Position numbers and translations under genes: made by a program
Notes under the pieces: generated by a model
Databases searched by the model: none
Told to the model about the DNA's origin: nothing
What the model saw: only the letters and a program-made list of their open reading frames with translations
Shown here: positions 55,885 through 64,000 of the stretch, in pieces
Layout: every line of letters starts with the position of its first letter
How positions within the stretch are numbered: the first letter of the stretch is position 1
DNA from: Caballeronia sp. SBC1
GTDB lineage: Bacteria; Pseudomonadota; Gammaproteobacteria; Burkholderiales; Burkholderiaceae
DNA length: 64,000 nucleotides
Direction: 5' to 3'
Assembly (NCBI RefSeq): GCF_011493005.1
Contig: NZ_CP049158.1
Span: 1,364,001-1,428,000, forward strand

Positions 55885-56580
55885 CTAGAAATGACCCGTG
55901 AATTGATATCGATCGCCGGGATGCCAGAGGTTCGCCACCGACGCCACCGCGTCCCGCGACCACGTCCGCCTATGCAGCATGAGACACGGCTCGCCGGGTT
56001 TCATCGATAGTGCGAGGCCCGTGCTCTCATCGGGAAGCGCCGCTTCAATCCGATATTCAACCCGCTGCAAAGGCGCCGCGACCATCAGGTACTGATTCGG
56101 CGTGATCTTGGTGAAATCCTGGCGCGCATATTCCGGTGCGAGCGCGGGGTTGACCCAGCGCTCTTCCAACTGGATCGGCAAGTCGTTTTCGAAGTGCAGC
56201 ACCCGCGAATGAAACACCGGGCTGCCCTCGGTGAGCTGCATTTCCAGCGCGAGACGTTCGTCCAGTACGGACGCACCCAAATGCATCACTTCTGCCCGAT
56301 GCACATGACCGCGTCCGGTGATTTCGTCGGAGATACTGCGAATTTCCACGAGCGTCGACGCATATTTCGGCTGCGCCACGAACGTGCCCGCGCCCTGCAC
56401 ACGTGTCAGGATCTGCTCGGCGGTCAGTTCGCGCAGCGCGCGATTGACCGTCATGCGCGCGACTTTGAACTCGCGCGCCAGTTCGTTTTCGGAAGGCACC
56501 TGATCGCCTTCCTTCCACTCCCCCGCATGAATGCGCGTGAGAATGTGATCCTTGATTTCCTGATACGCGGGCGTGCTCAT
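55885..56580 (-). CDS. hutC: Histidine utilization repressor HutC
   Basis: A 231-residue GntR/HutC regulator. The winged helix occupies 1-70 (DQVPSENELAREFKVARMTVNRALREL), and the UTRA ligand domain follows (FHSRVLHFENDLPIQLEERWVNP). The start MSTPAYQEIK is typical. It represses hut genes until urocanate binds. It lies 20 bases downstream of hutH on the same strand, so it represses its own operon. hutU, hutI and hutG or hutF do not follow. Confidence 0.95.
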   Translation of the reverse strand: MSTPAYQEIKDHILTRIHAGEWKEGDQVPSENELAREFKVARMTVNRALRELTAEQILTRVQGAGTFVAQPKYASTLVEIRSISDEITGRGHVHRAEVMHLGASVLDERLALEMQLTEGSPVFHSRVLHFENDLPIQLEERWVNPALAPEYARQDFTKITPNQYLMVAAPLQRVEYRIEAALPDESTGLALSMKPGEPCLMLHRRTWSRDAVASVANLWHPGDRYQFTGHF

Positions 56581-56600
56581 GCTGGGCGTGTGGCGTCCGG

Positions 56601-58136
56601 TTAAACGTGCGATTGAACTTCCGAAACAAACGACAGCGGGCAATGTTTCGCAATATCGCCGCTGACCACCTGCTTCGCGATCGCCTCGATATCCGGTGCG
56701 AAATAGTGATCGAGATCGTAATGCGCGACTTCCGAGCGCAGCGTCTTCATCACTTCGGCGAGGCGCGGGCTGGTTTGATGCGGCGCGCGCAGATCGACGC
56801 CTTGCGCCGCCGCCAGCAATTCGATGGCGAGAATATGCGCTACATTTTCCGCAATATAACCGAGCTTGCGGGCAGCGAACGTTGCCATGGAGACGTGGTC
56901 TTCCTGATTCGCCGATGTGGGCAATGAGTCAACCGATGCCGGATGCGCATAGGTCTTGTTCTCCGATGCCAACGCCGCTGCAGTCACATGAGCGATCATG
57001 AAGCCCGAATTTACACCGCCATCGCGAACTAGAAACGGCGGCAAACCGGACAAGGTCGCATCGATCAGCAACGCGATCCGGCGCTCCGCCAACGCACCAA
57101 TTTCCGCAGCGGCAATAGCGAGGTTATCGGCGGCGAACGCAACGGGTTCTGCGTGGAAATTGCCGCCTGATAGCACTTCGCCGGTGTCCGGGAAGATCAG
57201 TGGATTGTCTGACACGGCATTCGCTTCGATCAGCAAGACATCGGCTGCATGGCGCATCTGGTCGAGGCACGCACCCATGACTTGCGGCTGGCAACGCAGG
57301 CTGTACGGGTCCTGAACCTTGTCGCAATCCTGATGCGACAAGTTGATCCCGGAACCTTCCAGCAAGGTGCGATACGCCGCAGCCGCATCAATCTGGCCGG
57401 CGTGACCGCGCAGCGAATGAATGCGGGCATCGAAGGGAACGACGGAACCCATTGCCGCGTCCACCGACAGCGCGCCCGACACCAGTCCCGTGCGGTACAG
57501 GTCTTCTATAGCGAACATGTTGTACAACGCCAGCGCCGTGGAAGCCTGCGTGCCGTTAAGCAGCGCGAGTCCTTCCTTGGCCTGAAGCGTCATCGGTTCG
57601 AGGCCAGCAACACGCAAACCGTCCAGCGCACTCGCCCGTTCACCGCGGATGGTGACTTCGCCGATACCGAGCAACGCCGTCGACATATGCGCGAGCGGCG
57701 CCAGATCGCCGGATGCGCCCACCGAACCCTTGACCGGGATAACTGGCAGGACATCGGCGTTGAACAGCGTGATGAGCGCGTTGATCACCTCGCGGCGGAT
57801 GCCCGAATGCCCACGTCCCAGACTCGACACCTTCAACGCGATCAGCAAACGCACGACCGGGCGCGACATGGGTTCGCCCACGCCCACCGCATGCGACAAC
57901 ACCAGATTGCGCTGCAACAGTTCAAGCTGATCGGCGGGAATGTGGGTGCTCGCCAGACGGCCGAAACCCGTGTTGATGCCGTAGGCCGGCTCGCCTTTGG
58001 CGGCAATGTCGGCAACGGTTTGCGCGGAAGCGTCGATGGCCGCGAAGCTGGCCGGATCGAGGGTTAACGCGTCGGAGCCGCGGGCGATCTGGCGCAGGTG
58101 CGCCAGCGTGAGGTGGCCGGGGGTCAATTTGATCAT
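56601..58136 (-). CDS. hutH: Histidine ammonia-lyase
   Basis: A 511-residue enzyme of normal length. The MIO cofactor forms from Ala 141-Ser 142-Gly 143 ([16 protein letters not shown]). INTGFGRLA and the NQEDHVSM region are also present. It converts histidine to urocanate and ammonia, the first step of histidine use. HutC-like palindromes lie just upstream of the start and about 110 bases further. Confidence 0.98.
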   Translation of the reverse strand: MIKLTPGHLTLAHLRQIARGSDALTLDPASFAAIDASAQTVADIAAKGEPAYGINTGFGRLASTHIPADQLELLQRNLVLSHAVGVGEPMSRPVVRLLIALKVSSLGRGHSGIRREVINALITLFNADVLPVIPVKGSVGASGDLAPLAHMSTALLGIGEVTIRGERASALDGLRVAGLEPMTLQAKEGLALLNGTQASTALALYNMFAIEDLYRTGLVSGALSVDAAMGSVVPFDARIHSLRGHAGQIDAAAAYRTLLEGSGINLSHQDCDKVQDPYSLRCQPQVMGACLDQMRHAADVLLIEANAVSDNPLIFPDTGEVLSGGNFHAEPVAFAADNLAIAAAEIGALAERRIALLIDATLSGLPPFLVRDGGVNSGFMIAHVTAAALASENKTYAHPASVDSLPTSANQEDHVSMATFAARKLGYIAENVAHILAIELLAAAQGVDLRAPHQTSPRLAEVMKTLRSEVAHYDLDHYFAPDIEAIAKQVVSGDIAKHCPLSFVSEVQSHV

Positions 58137-58143
58137 CGCAAGT

Positions 58144-58157
58144 CCTGTCTATACAAG
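58144..58157. promoter_or_regulatory. HutC-like operator, proximal
   Basis: CCTGTCTATACAAG (minus strand CTTGTATAGACAGG) resembles the near-palindromic CTTGTAT-GTACAAG box of pseudomonad HutC. It begins eight bases before the hutH ATG. Confidence 0.7.
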
Positions 58158-58252
58158 TTGCGGCCCAGTCTAAACAAACAAATCGCCTAAAACAAGGCAT
58201 GAAAACACCTAATTGGCGTTTTCAGGGACCGGCCGGACTATTTTTCGTTCAG

Positions 58253-58264
58253 TTGTCTATACAG
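58253..58264. promoter_or_regulatory. HutC-like operator, distal
   Basis: TTGTCTATACAG repeats the core TGTCTATACA of the proximal box, 108 bases upstream. It overlaps the stop end of the GNAT gene. Two boxes suggest cooperative or looping repression of hutH-hutC. Confidence 0.6.
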
Positions 58265-58727
58265 CGCTGAATCGTTTCTCCATCCGGAAGTTCGTGAGCC
58301 GTTGGCCGCGCAGCGCCACATCCTGCGAGCGGACAACCTGAAAGCCGTGCTTCTCGAAGAACGGCCGGGCGGTGATGCTCGCGTCAGTATTGAGGACCGC
58401 GAGCCCTCGCACACGCGCCGCATTTTCCACCGTATCAAGCAGCGCGCTCGCCACGCCCCTGCGCTGGCTGGCCGGATCGACGAACAACATGTCGATGTGC
58501 CCGTTGCTCTCAAGATCGGTGAAACCCGCGATTACATCGTCGATCAGCGCGACCCAGGTAGGCCGGTCAAGCCGGCGACGCGACCAGACTTCGCGATCCG
58601 CTTGCGCCCACGCCGCGATCTGCCCCGCATCGTAGTCGCGCGACGCCACCTCGCGCACCGAGCGCAGAAACACACTTATGACCGCGTCCAGATCGGCGGC
58701 TTCATAACGCCGGATGACGGGTTGCAT
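58257..58727 (-). CDS. GNAT-family N-acetyltransferase (YafP-like)
   Basis: A 156-residue acetyltransferase beginning MQPVIRRYEAADLDAVI. The acyl-CoA loop reads VDPASQRRGVASALL, and the C terminus GFQVVRSQDVALRGQRLTNFRMEK is typical of the YafP type. Substrate unknown. It lies 19 bases after crcB on the same strand. Confidence 0.9.
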   Translation of the reverse strand: MQPVIRRYEAADLDAVISVFLRSVREVASRDYDAGQIAAWAQADREVWSRRRLDRPTWVALIDDVIAGFTDLESNGHIDMLFVDPASQRRGVASALLDTVENAARVRGLAVLNTDASITARPFFEKHGFQVVRSQDVALRGQRLTNFRMEKRFSAV

Positions 58728-58746
58728 CGACGAGTGCACGGGTGCT

Positions 58747-59124
58747 TCAGCGCGTAAGCGAAACCGTCGCAATGCCCAGGATGGTCATCACAACCGAGGC
58801 CGTCACGTGGATCGCGATTTCGCCCGCAGCCCAACCGTAGCGCCCTTGCTGCAGATGCGCGACAACTTCAGCCGAGAACGTCGAGAAGGTGGACAGGCCG
58901 CCCATCAAGCCGGTAATGACGAACAGCCGCCATTCCATCGATACCCCGGGGAAGCGCGCGAACCACGCCACCGCCACGCCGATCACATAACCTGCAATAA
59001 CGTTCGCAGCCAGCGTCCCGAGCGGGAGATTGGGGAACAACGCGTTCAGGCGCAGGCCGAGGACCCATCGAAACAGGGAACCGAGCGCGCCGCCAATACC
59101 TACAGCCAGAATCGACAGATACAT
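58747..59124 (-). CDS. crcB: Fluoride channel CrcB/Fluc
   Basis: A 125-residue protein with four membrane segments and the Fluc marks [27 protein letters not shown] and [18 protein letters not shown] (the Phe-box and central Na+ site). It exports fluoride as an antiparallel dimer. A small gene precedes it by 16 bases. No fluoride riboswitch was recognised. Confidence 0.96.
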   Translation of the reverse strand: MYLSILAVGIGGALGSLFRWVLGLRLNALFPNLPLGTLAANVIAGYVIGVAVAWFARFPGVSMEWRLFVITGLMGGLSTFSTFSAEVVAHLQQGRYGWAAGEIAIHVTASVVMTILGIATVSLTR

Positions 59125-59140
59125 GAGCGAAGGCAGATGA

Positions 59141-59362
59141 TCAGAGAGAAACGAGCGTCAGGCGCTCGACGAGCTGGTCACGGCTCGCCGCGACGACCGT
59201 CTCGCCGGACTTTGAAAGCCGCGCAATCCACGTGCCGTCGCGCCGCTGCTCCCACCCGCCGCATTCATGGCCGTCCAGCAGCAGGGAGCCGCGGATGACC
59301 AGTTGGGGATCGGAGGGATCGAGAACGGTGTCGTCGTTATGTTCCAGCTTGACGGTTCGCAT
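59141..59362 (-). CDS. Hypothetical protein (73 residues)
   Basis: A small soluble protein with a beta-rich appearance ([33 protein letters not shown], split). It directly precedes crcB and is likely co-transcribed with it. No ribosome-binding site is obvious. Function unknown. Confidence 0.65.
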   Translation of the reverse strand: MRTVKLEHNDDTVLDPSDPQLVIRGSLLLDGHECGGWEQRRDGTWIARLSKSGETVVAASRDQLVERLTLVSL

Positions 59363-59518
59363 AGGCGTTGCGCTCGCGCGCGGGAGGATTCACGAAGGCC
59401 TCATCATAATGGAGCGCACGAAGAACCCAGTAGAGAAAGCAACAATGGGCGAAAGCACATCACCGCCTTTCATGCACAATACGGGTCGCTCCGTTTGTAG
59501 TGGTCAAGTTCGCCATTT

Positions 59519-60880
59519 ATGTTCCACACTGCCCGCATGAATCTGAATCTGGACGACCTGATAGACAGTGTTGCAGACACCGTGCAGCAGCATTACCCCA
59601 CGCACCACTGGGCCCAATTCGCGCTCGGCATGCTCATGCTCGTTCTGGCCGCGCTGTTCGCGCAGTGGGTGGTCGCGCGCATCGTGCTGTATTTCGCGCA
59701 CCGCCTGCTCGTGCTGACCGAACGCGAAGCCTGGGACAAGGCGCTCGCCCGGCATCGCGCGTATCACCAGCTTTGGTACGCCGTGCCGTTCGCGGCGGTG
59801 GCGATCGGTATTGGCGAGGTGCCGCATATTGGTCATCTTGCGGACGTGATCGAGCGGCTCGCGCACGCTGGCGCATGGGTCTGCGTCTTCTTCGCAATGG
59901 GCGGCGCGCTCAGCGCATGGCAAGACGTGTACGCGGCCAGCATGCAGGCGCAGACACGCTCAATCAAGGGCTACATCCAGATCGGCAAGCTCGCGCTCGC
60001 GTTGATCTGCGGCGTGCTCGTGCTGTCTATCGTGATCGACCGCTCGCCGCTCTGGATGTTGTCCGGGCTCGGCGCGCTGTCGGCTGTCCTGCTGCTTGTG
60101 TTCAAGGACACGTTGTTGTCGTTGGTGGCGAGCACGCAGCTCACATCGAATGACATGCTGCGCATAGGCGACTGGATCGAGATGCCGCAATCCAACGCCG
60201 ATGGTTTCGTCAAAGACATCGCGCTGCACACCGTGAAGGTGCAGAACTGGGACAACACGGTGACCACTGTGCCCACCTACAAGCTGTTCTCAGAGAGTTA
60301 TAGAAACTATCGGCAGATGTTCGAATCGGGCGGGCGGCGCATCAAGCGCACGCTGCGAATAGATGCCACGTGTGTGCGTTTTCTCACCGATGAAGAAACC
60401 GCGCGCCTCAAGCAATTCCGCTTGCTGCACGACTATCTGGAAGAAAAGCAGCTCGAAGTCGCACAGGCAAACAAGAATCTCGGCGAGCTCGCCAGCGAGC
60501 CGGCCAACCGGCGGCGGCTGACGAACATTGGCACCTTCCGCGCATATGGGCTCGCGTATCTGCAACGACATCCGGAGATCAGGCAGGACATGTCGATGAT
60601 GGTGCGAATGATGGAACCGCAATCGGAAGGTATTCCCATTGAAGTCTATTGTTTCACCGCCGTCACCGCATGGGCGCAATACGAACGCATCCAGGGCGAT
60701 GTGTTCGACCACCTGCTGTCCATCCTGCCGGAGATGGGCCTGCGGCTTTATCAGGCGCCGTCGGGCACGGACATGACCGGACTGGTGAGCGGGTTGATGA
60801 CTGGAGGGGGTGCAGGGAACGCAAGCGCTATTGGCGGTGCGGACAGCGGCCGTTTGCGCGGCGAGTTGCCCACGCTCTAG
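59519..60880 (+). CDS. MscS-family mechanosensitive channel (YbdG-like)
   Basis: A 453-residue inner-membrane protein with about five N-terminal membrane segments and a long C-terminal soluble domain. The pore and beta-domain pattern fits YbdG: LGALSAVLLLVFKDTLLSLVAS, GDWIEMPQSNADGFVKDIALHTVKVQNWDNTVTTVPTYKLFSES. It releases solutes on osmotic down-shock. The ATG at 59519 is used; 59537 is an alternative. Confidence 0.92.
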   Translation: MFHTARMNLNLDDLIDSVADTVQQHYPTHHWAQFALGMLMLVLAALFAQWVVARIVLYFAHRLLVLTEREAWDKALARHRAYHQLWYAVPFAAVAIGIGEVPHIGHLADVIERLAHAGAWVCVFFAMGGALSAWQDVYAASMQAQTRSIKGYIQIGKLALALICGVLVLSIVIDRSPLWMLSGLGALSAVLLLVFKDTLLSLVASTQLTSNDMLRIGDWIEMPQSNADGFVKDIALHTVKVQNWDNTVTTVPTYKLFSESYRNYRQMFESGGRRIKRTLRIDATCVRFLTDEETARLKQFRLLHDYLEEKQLEVAQANKNLGELASEPANRRRLTNIGTFRAYGLAYLQRHPEIRQDMSMMVRMMEPQSEGIPIEVYCFTAVTAWAQYERIQGDVFDHLLSILPEMGLRLYQAPSGTDMTGLVSGLMTGGGAGNASAIGGADSGRLRGELPTL

Positions 60881-61039
60881 CTGGAGAAGCAGGCAAGAAT
60901 CTGCGACTTTTATGTATTCACGCGAACCGTCCTGATGCCTAAAGTGTGAACCTCGGTGCGAACCTTGCCGGCATTCCTTCCGCATCACCCGAAGGTGCGC
61001 GCCGGTCATCGCACTCATCGCTTCTACAGGAAAACTCCC

Positions 61040-62068
61040 GTGACCGATCGCGTTCATGCCATGCGTGTTTTCATCCGCGTCGTCGATACCAACAGCTTCT
61101 CGCGCGCTGCCGAATCTCTGGGCATGCCGCGTGCAAGCGTCTCCACGACTATTCAACAACTCGAGGCGCTGCTCGGCGTGCAACTGCTCGCACGCACCAC
61201 GCGGCGTCTCAATCTCACAGCCGAAGGGGCCGAGTGTTACGAGCGCTGCGTGCGCATTCTTGCGGATATCGACGATCTGGAAGCAGGCTTTCACGGCCGC
61301 GACGAGCGGCTGCGCGGCCGTCTGCGCATCGAGTTGCCCGATACAGTCGCCACCGCGCTGGTCGTACCCGCGTTGCCTGATTTCCACGCGCGTTATCCGC
61401 ATATCGAATTGTCGATCGGCATCTGCAATCGCGCCGTCGATCTGGTCGGAGAAGGGGTGGACTGCAGCGTGCAACTTGGCGAATTGCCCGATTCCGGGCT
61501 GATCGCAAGGCGGCTCGGCAGCTTTGAGCACGTGACGTGCGCCACGCCCGCGTATCTGGAAGCGCACGGCACGCCGAAAACACTCGACGAACTCGCGCAG
61601 CACATTGCGGTGAACTGCGTGTCGCCTCGTACGGGCCGGCCGTGTGATTTCGACTTCGAAGTGGATGGCGAAGCGGTGACCGTGAAAATGGCGGGGTTTG
61701 TACAAGTCACCGACGAACACGCCTATCTCGCGTGCGGCCTGCAAGGGCTCGGGCTGATTCAGCCGCCGCGCATTGCCGCATTGCCGTACCTGCGTTCCGG
61801 GCAATTGCGCGAGGTGCTGCCGCAATGGAAGTCGATGCCGATGAATGTGTCAGTGGCATTCGTCAAGAGCCGGCAAGCGGCGCCGAGGGTCAGCGCATTC
61901 GTGGACTGGCTCGCGGAATTGTTCGAGCGCTCGCAGGAAATGGACGATACGCTCACGCGCCTGTTCCGCACGGCCCGCCGCCCCGTTTCCGCGCCCGCAA
62001 AGGCTGCGGCGCCAGCGCACTCAGCCCGCGACGAAGACGCGCACGAGGAAACCGCCAGCGAGTCATGA
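61040..62068 (+). CDS. LysR-family transcriptional regulator
   Basis: A 342-residue regulator. The GTG at 61040, with AGGAAA upstream, begins VTDRVHAMRVFIRVVDTNSF, the usual N terminus. The helix-turn-helix (SFSRAAESLGMPRASVSTTIQQLE) is followed by the periplasmic-binding-like effector domain and a polar tail of about 50 residues rich in Ala, Arg and Glu. The target is unknown; the neighbours give no hint. Confidence 0.92.
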   Translation: MTDRVHAMRVFIRVVDTNSFSRAAESLGMPRASVSTTIQQLEALLGVQLLARTTRRLNLTAEGAECYERCVRILADIDDLEAGFHGRDERLRGRLRIELPDTVATALVVPALPDFHARYPHIELSIGICNRAVDLVGEGVDCSVQLGELPDSGLIARRLGSFEHVTCATPAYLEAHGTPKTLDELAQHIAVNCVSPRTGRPCDFDFEVDGEAVTVKMAGFVQVTDEHAYLACGLQGLGLIQPPRIAALPYLRSGQLREVLPQWKSMPMNVSVAFVKSRQAAPRVSAFVDWLAELFERSQEMDDTLTRLFRTARRPVSAPAKAAAPAHSARDEDAHEETASES

Positions 62069-62119
62069 GCCTGAGTCATGAGCCTGAGTCACGACCCTGC
62101 GTGACGCAGGCTTGGGCGC

Positions 62120-62422
62120 TCAAGCCGGCCTGACCGGCTGAGTGGCGCCCTCGCCCGCCACCGTATTCCACTTGCGCACTTCCCAGCGCGTGACCAAGCC
62201 CTCGGTCACATACGGATCGGCCCGCGCAAACGCCTCCGGCACTGCGGGCGAATCGGCCTCGAACAGCAGCATCGCCCGATCGATGGGCGCCTCCAGCGCC
62301 CCGCCCAGCAACAATTCCCCACGTTCCGACGATGCCCACGCCGCCGTCAGGTGGCGGTCACGAAACGCCGCCCGGCGTTCGAGATAGTCGGCGCTCAATT
62401 CGTACATCAATAGAAAGTGCAT
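62120..62422 (-). CDS. YciI-family protein
   Basis: A 100-residue ferredoxin-like fold protein starting MHFLLMYELSADYLERRAAFRDRHL, with GGGAGA before the ATG. The family pattern (AWASSERGELLLGGALEAP, SPAVPEAFARADPYVTEGLV) is clear. Function unknown; relatives include small dehydratase or isomerase-like proteins. Longer in-frame starts add unlikely residues. Confidence 0.9.
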   Translation of the reverse strand: MHFLLMYELSADYLERRAAFRDRHLTAAWASSERGELLLGGALEAPIDRAMLLFEADSPAVPEAFARADPYVTEGLVTRWEVRKWNTVAGEGATQPVRPA

Positions 62423-62829
62423 TAGCTTGTCTCCCATTGCAGGCGACGCTGTGCGCGTCGCAACCGAACGATCGTGCCATATGTAACAGGCGCATGCATG
62501 ACACGCTTGTAAGACTTGGTAGGCGCGCCAAAACTGTATGCCCGAGGCCGTGTGTGCGATCATGGCGGCACTTTCGACTTTTACCTTGGCACAGGTTCGC
62601 GAATTACCCGCGTCGATCAACATTCCGGCTGTGTCGGACGCTCTCCGAACATGCCTGTTCCGCGGCTTTTTCGCCTATTGGTTCCCCGGCTGAAGGGTTA
62701 ATCACTCTCGCCGCGCTTGGGTTTCGCCGTTACTCCTCTTCGACATCCGAGCTCTCATGCCGATCGTCGAAGCTTAAATTCACCCGGCGCCCGTCACACG
62801 CATTTCGCCGCCCGTTTCAAGGGGCAAGT
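62423..62829. other. Divergent intergenic region, no gene recognised
   Basis: About 400 bases between the divergent yciI-like and acyltransferase genes. Open frames run through it, but none has family-like residues. It should hold both promoters; no convincing -35/-10 pair, operator or RNA element was found. Confidence 0.5.
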
Positions 62830-63705
62830 TTGAACAACATCGGTTTCGCGCTCGTCGTAGCGCTGCTCCGCGCGCTCGCTCGCCTCCCTTACGGCTTGGT
62901 CGCGCGACTCGGCAGCGGCCTCGGTGCGCTGCTTTATTGCATTCCAAGCCGTCGAAAACACATTGTGCAGGTCAATCTGCAATTGTGCTTTCCGGGAAAA
63001 ACCGCTGCCGAATACGAATTACTCGGACGTTCGCATTTTCGTCACGTTGTGCGCAGTTACGTAGAGCGCGGCGTGCAGTGGTTCGGTTCGGCTCGCGCTA
63101 TCGAAAAACTTGTGCAGCTCGAAAGCCGCATTGATCTCGACGACGAAAACTCACCGCCCACCATTTTCATGGGCTTCCACTTTGTCGCCATTGAAGTGGG
63201 CTGCATGCTGTACTCCATGAAGCTGCCCATCACCGCGCTTTATACGCCGATGTCCAGCCAGCGGCTCAACACGCTCGCAGTAGAACAGCGAGGCCGCTTC
63301 GGCGCCGACATGGTCATGCGCGCCGACAGCGCCCGTCGCATTCTGAAGCTGCTGCGCAAGGGCGGTTCGGTGATGCTGGCCGCCGACATGGATCACGGCA
63401 TTGAAAACTCGGTATTCGTGCCGTTCTTCGGCGTGCCCGCCTGCACGCTGACCTCCGTGTCGCGGCTGGCGCGCCTTGGGGGCGCGCGCGTGGTGCCGTT
63501 CGTTACCGAAGTGCTGCCCGATTACAAGGGCTACAAGATGACGATCTTCGAGCCGCTCGCTGACTTCCCCTCGGAAAGCGACGAAACCGATGCCCGCCGG
63601 ATGAACGAGTTCCTGGAATCGCAAATAGTGCGTTTTCCGGAACAATACTACTGGGTGCATCGCCGCTTCAAACACCGGCCGGAAGGTGTAGCTGGCGTCT
63701 ATTGA
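62830..63705 (+). CDS. Lipid A biosynthesis lauroyl/acyl acyltransferase (LpxL/HtrB family)
   Basis: A 291-residue protein from a TTG start preceded by AAGGGG; the 166 upstream in-frame codons do not look like protein. A hydrophobic N-terminal segment (FALVVALLRALARLPYGLVARLGSGLGALL) anchors it in the inner membrane. The catalytic HX4E motif is His 117 to Glu 122 (GFHFVAIEVG). It transfers an acyl chain from ACP to a lipid A precursor. The exact position acylated cannot be told from the sequence. Confidence 0.9.
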   Translation: MNNIGFALVVALLRALARLPYGLVARLGSGLGALLYCIPSRRKHIVQVNLQLCFPGKTAAEYELLGRSHFRHVVRSYVERGVQWFGSARAIEKLVQLESRIDLDDENSPPTIFMGFHFVAIEVGCMLYSMKLPITALYTPMSSQRLNTLAVEQRGRFGADMVMRADSARRILKLLRKGGSVMLAADMDHGIENSVFVPFFGVPACTLTSVSRLARLGGARVVPFVTEVLPDYKGYKMTIFEPLADFPSESDETDARRMNEFLESQIVRFPEQYYWVHRRFKHRPEGVAGVY

Positions 63706-63757
63706 ATCTGTCCTGCACGCCGCCCAGGCGTGTCAATGTATGTCACGTGCGCAGGGT

Positions 63758-64000
63758 TCAGTCAGGCTTGCGGAAATCATTGTCCACCCAGGCCTGGGCG
63801 CTGGTCTTGCTGAGCTTGAATCCTGCGGTCACCCGCACGTGGGCAAGCACCGTACCGAACGAATCGAGCGCCTTCAGGTCTGCGTAGGGATCGTCCTCGT
63901 CCGGCACGATATCCAGCGACACCGTCACATCCTCGCCGTCCGCGCGAACTGTAAAATCCTTGTGAAGCATTGCGTGCAGCTGTTGCTCGTGACGGCGCAA
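63758..64000 (-). CDS. Partial gene, hypothetical protein (5' end outside window)
   Basis: The C-terminal 80 residues of a minus-strand gene; the frame is open at the window edge. The visible part is acidic and mixed alpha/beta (FTVRADGEDVTVSLDIVPDEDDPYADLKALDSFGTVLAHVRVTAGFKLS, split). It resembles small Burkholderia proteins of unknown function, but no family is named with confidence. Confidence 0.7.
   Translation of the reverse strand: MRRHEQQLHAMLHKDFTVRADGEDVTVSLDIVPDEDDPYADLKALDSFGTVLAHVRVTAGFKLSKTSAQAWVDNDFRKPD

Noticed and set aside
59125..59518. Possible fluoride riboswitch for crcB
   Set aside because: The space upstream of crcB is filled by a small gene, and the sequence before that gene shows no crcB-motif consensus.

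Overview
The window is a GC-rich chromosomal segment of a Burkholderiaceae bacterium, most likely Paraburkholderia or Caballeronia. This rests on three small secreted DUF4148 proteins, the Burkholderia-type metNIQ and ssu layouts, the HTH-extended aspartate carbamoyltransferase and the general gene content. I see no rRNA, tRNA, CRISPR array, phage or IS element. The theme is scavenging of sulfur and nitrogen.

Layout. 0-9.3 kb: an EAL/GGDEF protein, zwf, a TctDE-like two-component system, a citrate/tricarballylate-type MFS carrier, a quinone oxidoreductase and an orphan periplasmic binding protein. 9.4-29.5 kb: a sulfur region. It holds metQ-metI-metN with an unusual leader, an FMN reductase, an AtsK-like 2-oxoglutarate alkylsulfatase with its own ABC transporter, a second TauD-type dioxygenase, an SDR, two extra MetQ-like binding proteins flanking a CmcJ-type dioxygenase, an ABC-ATPase pseudogene, and a full ssu set (two SsuA-type proteins, SsuD, SsuC, SsuB, SsuF) with a heptanucleotide minisatellite upstream of ssuD. 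29.6-39.3 kb: an HtrA-like protease, an ECF sigma factor between two anti-sigma-like genes, DUF4148 proteins, YjbQ, aspartate carbamoyltransferase, an Asp/Glu racemase, a CDP-diacylglycerol diphosphatase and a MocR-type regulator.

39.7-46.7 kb: a complete Nit1C cluster of eight genes: MSMEG_0572 protein, nitrilase, radical SAM, GNAT, AIR-synthase-like, glycosyltransferase, MSMEG_0570 protein and flavoprotein. It is preceded by a textbook sigma-54 promoter, NtrC-like half-sites and repeated motifs shared with the divergent mocR promoter. 46.7-55 kb: a reductive pyrimidine-catabolism operon (carbamoylase, PreT, PreA, NCS1 permease, dihydropyrimidinase) facing a TetR/RutR-type regulator across a RutR-like palindrome. 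55-64 kb: hutC and hutH with two HutC-like boxes, then GNAT, CrcB, an MscS-family channel, a LysR regulator, YciI, a lipid A-type acyltransferase and a gene cut by the window edge.

How it fits together. The sulfur region would import methionine, sulfonates and sulfate esters and release sulfite or sulfate by SsuD/FMNH2 and Fe(II)/2-oxoglutarate enzymes. The 39.7-58 kb half would obtain nitrogen from nitriles or cyanide (inferred for Nit1C), pyrimidines and histidine. The least understood parts are the Nit1C pathway and the SDR/MetQ-like/CmcJ-like/MetQ-like group at 20.0-23.6 kb.
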